Assembly (NCBI GenBank): GCA_036702855.1
Contig: DATNQF010000238.1
Span: 1 to 14,546 of the forward strand
Source: JACVSF01 sp036702855
GTDB taxonomy: Bacteria; Cyanobacteriota; Cyanobacteriia; Phormidesmidales; Phormidesmidaceae
Reading direction: 5' to 3'
Length of the DNA: 14,546 nucleotides
Shown here: positions 7,655 to 13,592 of the stretch, piece by piece
How the letters are laid out: every line of letters begins with the position of its first letter
Numbering within the stretch: the stretch's first letter is position 1
Notes under the pieces: model-generated
Databases searched by the model: none
What the model saw: the letters and a program-made list of their open reading frames with translations, nothing else
Told to the model about the DNA's origin: nothing
Made by a program: the position numbers and the translations under genes

Positions 7655-8158
7655 ATGGCTTCTCCAGAACAGGTTCGGGAATATTTGGCCCACTGGTTTC
7701 AACTCGGCAAACCCATCGTTCTAGAGAACGGTAAGGCTGAGTGCTTACCCTATCCCATTTTCTTCGGCAGTCGCTACAGTCAAGCGTTTGAGGAGTGCTG
7801 GCAGAAGGTTCTTCACATCGGCGGTAAGGATTGTTACCTCAAAGGAACCGACCAGACCATTGACATGTTGCTGTCCCCAGAATGGGACGTCCTTCCTTGC
7901 GCCCGTTGCACGCTTCCGATTCCCTTGCCGGACCTGGGCTATTTTCCCTATGTCTGCCCCTGCCATGACTTAACCATTGTCTGGCCAAACGACGAAATTC
8001 CCTGTCCACGCATGGGCGCTGACACCAATCAACACCTGAGCAGGCTACAGCAGCGGTTAAGAGCAGTCGAGGAGATGCCAGAGCTCCCTTCACGGCGACC
8101 CGCTTATGACCCAGAGGATGTCGCTAACATTGCCGCATCTTGGCGTAGCACCTCGTAG
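7655..8158 (+). CDS. Cys-rich protein of unknown function, possible zinc ribbon
   Basis: I do not recognise this 167-residue protein. It is soluble, with no signal peptide or membrane segment. A central pair of cysteine knuckles, 'PCARC' (Cys82, Cys85) and 'CPCHD' (Cys101, Cys103, His104), is spaced 15 residues apart, as in a zinc ribbon or a small metal site. The N-terminal part begins 'MASPEQVREYLAHWFQLGKP'. The C-terminal 'LSRLQQRLRAVEE' is helical, and the rest of the tail is probably disordered. The ATG at 7655 lacks a clear Shine-Dalgarno site; another ATG at 7651 is out of frame. The last 55 bp overlap the antisense end of RNase Z. Codon composition and an even distribution of hydrophobic residues support a real gene. 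The function is unknown; metal or nucleic-acid binding is only an inference. Confidence 0.75.
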   Translation: MASPEQVREYLAHWFQLGKPIVLENGKAECLPYPIFFGSRYSQAFEECWQKVLHIGGKDCYLKGTDQTIDMLLSPEWDVLPCARCTLPIPLPDLGYFPYVCPCHDLTIVWPNDEIPCPRMGADTNQHLSRLQQRLRAVEEMPELPSRRPAYDPEDVANIAASWRSTS

Positions 8159-9084
8159 GTCAAGAAGTCGTGAGCCATCACGGTAGCGGGGAAAATGGCC
8201 CGTGCTTCTTCGAGCAGATCCGTAAGCTGAATATCATTGCCCGGTGCATAGCGGGGACTGAAATGGGTCATGATTAGCTGCTTGACCTGTGCCCCTAGAG
8301 CGACCTGCGCTGCCATTGTAGAAGTTGAGTGAAGCCGCTGATAGGCCAGTTCTGCATCACGATGGGAAAAGGTAGCTTCATGAATTAGCACATCGGCGGA
8401 TTGAGCCAAGTCAATAGCGCGATCGCAAAAAATCGTATCTGTACAGTAGACCACCTTCCGGCCTACTAAAGTTGGGCCACAGAGATCGGCCCCATTAACT
8501 CGACGGCCATCAGGTAAAGTGATCGCTTCGCCCTGCTTCAAGCGGCCATAAATGGGACCAGGAGGAATGCCTAATGCCTTGGCCCGCTTCACATCAAAAT
8601 GGCCGGGTCGGTCTACTTCTTCGATGCGATAGCCATACGCAGGAACTCGGTGCTCTAGCAGGGTGCAAAACACTCTAAACTCATCGTCTTCAAACACCAA
8701 TCCCGGTTCCACCGTATGCACCTTAATGGGCAGGGAAAAGTGGGTTTGGGAGTAGCGGCGACACGCTTGCAGATAGTCATTGAGCTTTGGGGGACCGTAG
8801 ATGTCGATCCGCTGCTGCGGATTGCCTGCCAACCCACAGCTTGCCAACAGCCCCATCAGCCCAAAGATGTGGTCCCCATGCATATGGGTAATAAAGATGC
8901 GGCGAATCTGGCTCGATTTGAACTCGCTTCGAAGAAACTGATGTTGGGTACCCTCACCACAGTCAAATAGCCACACCTCAGCCCGCTGGGGCAAGCGCAG
9001 GGCCACACTTGAAACGTTGCGCGACCGTGTCGGCACACCTGAACTGGTTCCCAAAAACGTAATCTGCAAAGTGCTGAGCCTCAA
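8104..9084 (-). CDS. rnz: Ribonuclease Z (tRNA 3'-end endonuclease)
   Basis: RNase Z is a metallo-beta-lactamase-fold endonuclease that removes the 3' trailer from precursor tRNA lacking encoded CCA. The 326 residues carry the zinc motif 'THMHGDH' (66-72), His145 in 'LLEHRVPAYGYR', Asp216 in 'YCTDT' and His274 in 'IMTHFSPRY', with 'LFDCGEGTQHQFLRS' as the conserved early strand. The substrate-binding arm lies at about 155-195. The frame opens with TTG at 9084, and no ATG or GTG is available upstream before a stop. A second TTG at 9069 would give 'MQITFLGTSSG', the usual family N-terminus, and has GAGG nine bases upstream, so it may be the real start. The 3' end overlaps the convergent Cys-rich gene by 55 bp. 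Confidence 0.95.
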   Translation of the reverse strand: MRLSTLQITFLGTSSGVPTRSRNVSSVALRLPQRAEVWLFDCGEGTQHQFLRSEFKSSQIRRIFITHMHGDHIFGLMGLLASCGLAGNPQQRIDIYGPPKLNDYLQACRRYSQTHFSLPIKVHTVEPGLVFEDDEFRVFCTLLEHRVPAYGYRIEEVDRPGHFDVKRAKALGIPPGPIYGRLKQGEAITLPDGRRVNGADLCGPTLVGRKVVYCTDTIFCDRAIDLAQSADVLIHEATFSHRDAELAYQRLHSTSTMAAQVALGAQVKQLIMTHFSPRYAPGNDIQLTDLLEEARAIFPATVMAHDFLTYEVLRQDAAMLATSSGS

Positions 9085-9164
9085 ACGAGGGGTTGACTTC
9101 TCATTTATCTTGACATGGACACCCCTGAATCGGGCAGTTCCTCAGGAAGCACCAAGCGCATTCC

Positions 9165-9172
9165 GTTATAAC
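9165..9172. promoter_or_regulatory. AT-rich palindrome in the rnz / exported-protein divergent spacer
   Basis: GTTATAAC offers a TATAAC -10-like box on both strands in the 189-bp spacer between the divergent rnz and exported-protein genes. No good -35 hexamer is seen at standard spacing on either strand. This is only a candidate promoter position. Confidence 0.2.
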
Positions 9173-9273
9173 TTAGACTGATGAGGCAAAAATCGAAGGG
9201 AACTCCCTTTCAATGGGTTGAGTCAGTTCACCTTCATACTCAGCGCAACTCAAGGCGCAACAGGGGATATGGA

Positions 9274-9612
9274 ATGGCACTTTTAAAGCGGATCGCGGCA
9301 GGAGTTGTGGGGCTAGGCGTGCTGGCTAGTGCAGCGATCGCACGAGCGGAGGCTCCTGGGGTTTACTACTCTTGGCGTGAGTTAGAGACCACCTCCCCCC
9401 AATGTCTTGATCGAGCAAATCAGGCGCTTACGGGCCAAGAGCTGCGAGACATTCGGACAGATGGCAACAGCATTGCCGGACGCAACGATGAGGCAACGGC
9501 GGTTTTCGTCTGTCTGCAAGGACAAGCAGGCACGACAGTTATGGTAATTGTGGCCGCTACTAACGACGAAGCTGCCGTTAATTTGCGGGAAGCTCTAAAG
9601 TTAGCTTTTTAG
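9274..9612 (+). CDS. Small exported protein of unknown function
   Basis: From ATG 9274 this is a 112-residue protein with a clear signal peptide: basic 'LLKR', a hydrophobic Ala/Val/Gly/Leu core, and an 'ARA' cleavage site after residue 25. The mature part (about 87 residues) is acidic and has two cysteines, Cys44 ('TSPQC') and Cys80 ('AVFVC'), that could form a disulfide in the periplasm or outside the cell. It ends with a helix 'NDEAAVNLREALKLAF'. I do not recognise the family. The start is chosen because AGGGGA (9262-9267) lies six bases upstream and because the protein then begins directly with the signal peptide. A longer frame from 9181 would add 31 basic residues that hide it. It precedes the recombinase-like gene by 30 bp and is probably cotranscribed with it. 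Confidence 0.8.
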   Translation: MALLKRIAAGVVGLGVLASAAIARAEAPGVYYSWRELETTSPQCLDRANQALTGQELRDIRTDGNSIAGRNDEATAVFVCLQGQAGTTVMVIVAATNDEAAVNLREALKLAF

Positions 9613-9642
9613 CGATCTCCCTAGAGAAAGTAGGAGCAACCG

Positions 9643-11043
9643 ATGCGGGTGATCGCCTACCTGTACAGTGACCCCATGCTAGAGGCGGCATCGGACCCGG
9701 CAATTTGGGGCTGGGAAGTCGATCAGGTCTATCAAGATTTTGCCGACCCTGCTCAACCTGGTAGCCGTCCTCAGCTAGATCTCTTGTTGGCAGAGATTGC
9801 GATCGCACCGCCCAACTACATCCTGCTCCGTCGGCTGGAGGAATTGGGGGATTCACTTGTGGAAGTTAGCACTCGCCTCAATTCCCTAGAAGCTGAGGGC
9901 AACCTGGTAATAGCGGTAGAGCAGGACTATGCTAGCCATCGAATTATCAATAGCCCAGAGTCAAAAGACAGTCGTGCTGCCTGGCAACTAGCCCTTATGC
10001 GGCTCTCCAGCGAAATCCAACAGCAGCAGCGAAGCCGCCGAATTCGACAGGGTCATGCCCGCAACCGGATTAACGCGCTGCCACCGCCCGGTAAAGCGCC
10101 CTATGGCTACCGTCGCGGCAAGGACCGCTATGCTCTCGACCGAGCCACGGCTCCTGTCGTCAAAGAGTTTTTCGAGCAGTTTTTGCTGTATGGCTCTCTC
10201 CGCCGCACAGTCCGCTGGCTAGAGAAAAAATACGGCAAGCGCATCTCCGTCTCCACAGGCAAGCGCTGGCTGACTAATCCGGTCTATCGGGGCGATCTGG
10301 CCTACCACGATGGCGGGATTGTGCAAAATACTCACGCCGCTATTCTCTCTCGCGAGGAAGCGGCTCAGATTGATCGACTACTGCGACGGAATCGCCGCCT
10401 TGCTCCCCGAACCGCCAGTGCCCCACGTTCCCTCGCAGGACTCGTGCTCTGCCAGACTTGCCAATCAGGCATGAAAATCTCGCGGGTAACGGCCCATCGC
10501 AAAGGCAAGGAATATCTTTATCTAGCCCCTACGCAATGCCCAAAAGCTCCCAAGTGCAAAGCGTTAGCCTACGAAATTGTGCTGGAGAAAACAATTGGGG
10601 CTATTTGCCGAGAGTTACCGGGTGCGATCGCACGCCTGACCCAACAGGTATCCGCAGCCCAAGACACTGAAGTAGGCACACCCTCCTTGCCTGTCCAGTT
10701 TGCCTCCCAAATTGGGCAGAAGGAGGCAGCCCTGAAGCAGCTTCCCGAACTGGTCACCCAAGGCATTCTCGATCAAGGTACAGCTGATCTCAGAGCCTAC
10801 AAACTCCGGACCGAAATCGCTCAAATCCAGCAGCGGTTAGCCCAATTGCCCCCAGTCAATCTTAGAGAGATTGCTCAGGCCGTGACAATTCCGCAGTTTT
10901 GGCTTGACCTATCAGAGCCGGAGCGCCGCTTCTTTTTCCGAGAATTTTTGCGGGAGATTAAAATTGTCCGCGAAGCCGACACCTGGCATCTGGAACTCGA
11001 CTTTATCTTCTTTCAGGATCTCCCCCAGGCCGAATCCAGTTAA
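9643..11043 (+). CDS. Large serine recombinase-like protein with apparently degenerate catalytic site
   Basis: The domain order is that of large serine recombinases: resolvase-like N domain (1-~125), long helix (~110-140), 'recombinase' DNA-binding domain (~150-245, with 'GKAPYGYRRGKD' and 'TNPVYRGDLAYH'), zinc ribbon (Cys270, Cys273, Cys299, Cys305), coiled coil (~355-402) and a closing 'RRFFFREFLREIKI' segment. Aligned by eye without gaps to gamma-delta resolvase, Arg8 becomes Tyr8, the nucleophile Ser10 becomes Asp10 (a Ser lies one position earlier), Asp67 becomes Glu66, Arg68 becomes Glu67 and Arg71 becomes Asp70. Only the Arg45 equivalent (Arg42) remains. It should therefore bind DNA but probably cannot cut it. 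TAGGAG lies upstream of the ATG. There are no flanking att-like repeats, and HIP1 sites occur inside the gene, as expected of long residence. The family call is strong; loss of activity is inferred. Confidence 0.88.
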   Translation: MRVIAYLYSDPMLEAASDPAIWGWEVDQVYQDFADPAQPGSRPQLDLLLAEIAIAPPNYILLRRLEELGDSLVEVSTRLNSLEAEGNLVIAVEQDYASHRIINSPESKDSRAAWQLALMRLSSEIQQQQRSRRIRQGHARNRINALPPPGKAPYGYRRGKDRYALDRATAPVVKEFFEQFLLYGSLRRTVRWLEKKYGKRISVSTGKRWLTNPVYRGDLAYHDGGIVQNTHAAILSREEAAQIDRLLRRNRRLAPRTASAPRSLAGLVLCQTCQSGMKISRVTAHRKGKEYLYLAPTQCPKAPKCKALAYEIVLEKTIGAICRELPGAIARLTQQVSAAQDTEVGTPSLPVQFASQIGQKEAALKQLPELVTQGILDQGTADLRAYKLRTEIAQIQQRLAQLPPVNLREIAQAVTIPQFWLDLSEPERRFFFREFLREIKIVREADTWHLELDFIFFQDLPQAESS

Positions 11044-11165
11044 ACCAGGTTAGACGGAAACAGGCCACAATTGGATCATGAGTCGCTCACAAAAGAGCAG
11101 AACACCTGTAGAAAGATTGGTGCAACCGACTTCCTCGCGCGTATTAGGCTTCTGATGTAGGGGAA

Positions 11166-11546
11166 GTGATCGAAAACACTGTGCGAGGAACTACTACTGT
11201 GCCAGACGTTGACCCCTCCCCAACCCCCTGCCGCCGCTTTGTTGGCGTCTGCCAAAATCGCTCTTGTCTGCGCAGCGGTTCAGACAAAGTACTCAAGGCT
11301 CTTCAGCAACACCAAACCAGTAGCCTCATGGTGGCAGCCAGTGGGTGTTTAGGACAATGTGGCTCTGGGCCAATGGTCAGAGTTATGCCCGATGATACCT
11401 GGTACTGCCGGGTCCAATTAAAAGATATTCCAGAAATTGTCACAGAGCATTTTCAGGGCAACCAGCCCGTCAAACGGCTGCTGCATCCTCGGTTTCATCC
11501 CCAGTTTGATGCGTATTTCTTTTCCCCTCCGCCTAAAACGGAGTGA
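11166..11546 (+). CDS. Thioredoxin-like (2Fe-2S) ferredoxin-domain protein
   Basis: The protein has the cysteine pattern of thioredoxin-fold [2Fe-2S] ferredoxins related to NuoE: 'VCQNRSC' (Cys29 and Cys34) and 'SGCLGQCGSGPMVRV' (Cys61 and Cys65). It then continues with 'YCRVQLKDIPEIVTEHF', the usual last strand and helix. It should carry electrons in the cytoplasm; its partner cannot be told from the neighbours. In GTG 11166 numbering it has 126 residues. The start is uncertain. An AGGGGA sits almost against GTG 11166, so GTG 11181 or GTG 11199 (the latter giving a protein starting just before 'PDVDPSPTPC') may be used instead. It is preceded by 122 bp after the recombinase-like gene and followed by a dyad and the second repeat copy. 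Confidence 0.85.
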   Translation: MIENTVRGTTTVPDVDPSPTPCRRFVGVCQNRSCLRSGSDKVLKALQQHQTSSLMVAASGCLGQCGSGPMVRVMPDDTWYCRVQLKDIPEIVTEHFQGNQPVKRLLHPRFHPQFDAYFFSPPPKTE

Positions 11547-11632
11547 GAGAAATCATAAAAAGAAATCATAAGCAGAGAAGTGTAGTCAACCAAAGCGGCA
11601 AGACACCCACTAGGACTGCCCAACTAAAACGA

Positions 11633-11668
11633 GTAGGTTAGATTTGGCGCAGCCTTAACCTAACCTAC
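11633..11668. repeat. Short dyad downstream of the ferredoxin gene
   Basis: GTAGGTTAG (11633-11641) pairs exactly with CTAACCTAC (11660-11668) around an 18-nt loop. It lies between the ferredoxin stop and the larger hairpin repeat. There is no T-run after it, so it is not a classical terminator. It resembles the GTAGGTTGGGTT-type intergenic repeats seen in many cyanobacteria. Confidence 0.6.
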
Positions 11669-11674
11669 TGAACT

Positions 11675-11801
11675 GACAAGACTAAAACTCGGCATTGTCA
11701 TTGCGAGCTTGCGAAGCAATCTCCATAGGACTGGGTCTCCACTAAGATTGCTTCGCTTTGCTCGCAATGACATACCTAAAGCCTCACTTAAGGCTTGCCA
11801 A
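11675..11801. repeat. Hairpin-forming intergenic repeat, copy 2
   Basis: This is the second copy of the element at 1551-1702, same orientation, about 10.1 kb away. Its arms (11696-11722 and 11745-11772) pair over 25 positions, interrupted only by a small internal bulge, around a 22-nt loop. Where copy 1 has TTGTGAGC/GCTCACAA, this copy has TTGCGAGC/GCTCGCAA, so both sides of one base pair differ together. It lies between the tail-to-tail ferredoxin and purF genes and could act as a transcription barrier for both. Confidence 0.85.
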
Positions 11802-11827
11802 TCTACTACTCGTCCGTTTTCTGGTGC

Positions 11828-13351
11828 TTATTTCTGGGCGGACACGGCAGCTTTTTCGAACTTCAGCTTGGAGCGCTTAAAGATCTCTGGAATCATCACT
11901 GGGTAGTCGCCAGTAAAGCAGGCAGAGCAAAAGCTTTCCTGATCTTGCTGCGTGGCTTCCAACATGCCCTCCCAGCTTAGGTAAGCCAGGGAGTCTACCT
12001 CAATTTGCTCCGCAATTTCCTCTAGGGTTTTGGTCGCAGCAATCAACTGATCCTGGTTATCGGTGTCGATGCCGTAGAAGCAGGGGTGCGTAACAGGCGG
12101 CGAGGAAATTCGCATGTGAACTTCGGTGGCCCCAGCATCGCGCAGCGCCTTAACGATCTTGCGGCTGGTAGTGCCCCGCACGATAGAGTCATCCACAATC
12201 AATACACGCTTGCCTTCTAGCACATCCTTGAGCGGATTTAGCTTCATGCGAATGCCGACTTCCCGCATAGATTGAGTGGGCTGAATAAAGGTCCGGCCCA
12301 CGTAGCGGTTCTTGATAAGTCCCTCGGCGTAGGGAATGCCCGATTCCTGAGAAAATCCAATCGCGGCGGGCACGCCAGAGTCGGGTACTGCCATAACCAG
12401 ATCGACATCAGCAGGCGATTCTTTCGCCAAGTAACGCCCCAACCGCTGACGATAGCTGTAGAGACTCTCATCATTAACGATGCTATCGGGGCGGGAGAAG
12501 TAGATCATCTCGAAGACGCAGAGTTTGCGCTGAGCCTCAGCCCACTGTACGGAAACAATGCCGTCCGCCGTAATCCAAACCAGTTCTCCCGGCTTAATGT
12601 CGCGAAGATAGGTCGCACCAATGATATCCAAGCCGCAGGTTTCAGAGGCCAGAACGTAATGAGCCGGACCATCTTGGGGGTCTTCTTGTCCAACAACACC
12701 TAAGACAAGAGGCCGAATGCCCTGAGGATCACGGGCACCAATAATCCCAGAGGGCGTGCCGATCACTAGGCTAAAGGCTCCGTGGCAGCGTTTAAAGGCT
12801 GCGATCGCACCTTCCACCCATCCATATCCTTCATTCACAGCCTCTGCCATCGCAAAGGCAATCATCTCCGAATCCGTAGTCGAAACCAGACGGTCTCGCT
12901 CGGTTAAGCTATCTCGCAGGTCGGCAGCATTAACTAAGTTGCCATTGTGAGCTAGGGCCAGAGAACCTAGGCGCGTCTCCACCACAGCAGGTTGAGCATT
13001 GCAAACGCGACTGGATCCTGTTGTGGAATAACGGGTATGGCCAACTGCCATCTGACCCGGCAACTCCTTCAAGACGTTGCCTGTGAAAACCTGGGAAACT
13101 AGTCCCATGTTTTTGTGGCAATACACCGTTGAACCATCAAACGTCGCAATCCCGGCTGATTCTTGCCCTCGATGCTGTAAGGCATAAAGACCAAAGTAGG
13201 CAAGCGTAGCGACATCCTCGCCTGGGGCATAAACCCCAAACACGCCGCAGGCTTCTTCTGGCTTGTCAGGTCGAGACATTACGGTTTCAGTGGAATCTGA
13301 AGGATTAGAAGACTGGCTAGGGGCCGAGGATTCAGAGGGTAAAGACATCAT
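11828..13351 (-). CDS. purF: Amidophosphoribosyltransferase
   Basis: PurF makes 5-phosphoribosylamine from PRPP and glutamine, the committed step of purine synthesis. The N-terminal Ntn-hydrolase glutaminase begins at Cys35 ('EEACGVFGVYAPG') and has 'QHRGQESAGIA' and 'GHTRYSTTG'. The phosphoribosyltransferase domain holds the PRPP motif 'VLIVDDSIVRGTT' (383-395). Four cysteines match the [4Fe-4S] ligands of the Bacillus-type enzyme: Cys239 ('ASETCGLD'), Cys424 ('HPCFYG'), and Cys475 and Cys478 ('CSAC'). Cys35 must be freed by removal of a propeptide. Here that leader is 34 residues and Ser/Pro-rich, against 11 in B. subtilis. The ATGATG at 13351 lacks a Shine-Dalgarno site, so a later ATG (residue 25) is possible. 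It lies 241 bp downstream of purL, in the same direction. Confidence 0.97.
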   Translation of the reverse strand: MMSLPSESSAPSQSSNPSDSTETVMSRPDKPEEACGVFGVYAPGEDVATLAYFGLYALQHRGQESAGIATFDGSTVYCHKNMGLVSQVFTGNVLKELPGQMAVGHTRYSTTGSSRVCNAQPAVVETRLGSLALAHNGNLVNAADLRDSLTERDRLVSTTDSEMIAFAMAEAVNEGYGWVEGAIAAFKRCHGAFSLVIGTPSGIIGARDPQGIRPLVLGVVGQEDPQDGPAHYVLASETCGLDIIGATYLRDIKPGELVWITADGIVSVQWAEAQRKLCVFEMIYFSRPDSIVNDESLYSYRQRLGRYLAKESPADVDLVMAVPDSGVPAAIGFSQESGIPYAEGLIKNRYVGRTFIQPTQSMREVGIRMKLNPLKDVLEGKRVLIVDDSIVRGTTSRKIVKALRDAGATEVHMRISSPPVTHPCFYGIDTDNQDQLIAATKTLEEIAEQIEVDSLAYLSWEGMLEATQQDQESFCSACFTGDYPVMIPEIFKRSKLKFEKAAVSAQK

Positions 13352-13398
13352 TTCAGGAGAGATGGCGGTGAATGACGCTGTAAGATCGGCAACTAAAA

Positions 13399-13446
13399 AT
13401 CGTGTGCCAGAAGGCAGGCAAACACCCGTTTCTTAAAACACACGAT
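13399..13446. promoter_or_regulatory. Spaced inverted repeat upstream of purF
   Basis: ATCGTGTG (13399-13406) and CACACGAT (13439-13446) are exact reverse complements separated by 32 bp, in the 241-bp leader or promoter region between purL and purF. They could be paired half-sites of a regulator or the base of an RNA stem. They do not match the E. coli PurR box as I know it. Confidence 0.3.
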
Positions 13447-13466
13447 CATCATAAAGACGACTTTTG

Positions 13467-13499
13467 AAAAACATTAAACGTGGCGAAGAAGCTCCGCCA
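13467..13499 (-). terminator. Weak terminator candidate after purL
   Basis: On the purL strand TGGCG pairs with CGCCA (13481-13499) around a 9-nt loop. A run of five T follows about ten bases later. The stem is short and the T-run is displaced, so read-through into purF is likely. Confidence 0.2.
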
Positions 13500-13592
13500 T
13501 GATTAACGGATTGTTAAGACTCAATGATCCTAACACCTGAATGTCGGCATCATCCTGAAGAGAGAGCTGGGTATTGAGCAGAAAGGTTCCCA

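Noticed and set aside
9181..9273. Longer start for the exported protein
   Set aside because: The extra 31 residues are basic and would bury a clear signal peptide; ATG 9274 has a good AGGGGA site.
9613..11165. An integrated mobile element around the recombinase-like gene
   Set aside because: I see no flanking direct repeats, no other phage or transposon gene, and no interrupted host gene; the catalytic residues also appear lost.
11527..11543. CTCCG/CGGAG hairpin over the end of the ferredoxin gene
   Set aside because: The stem is only five pairs, lies just inside the coding sequence and has no T-run; not enough to call a terminator.
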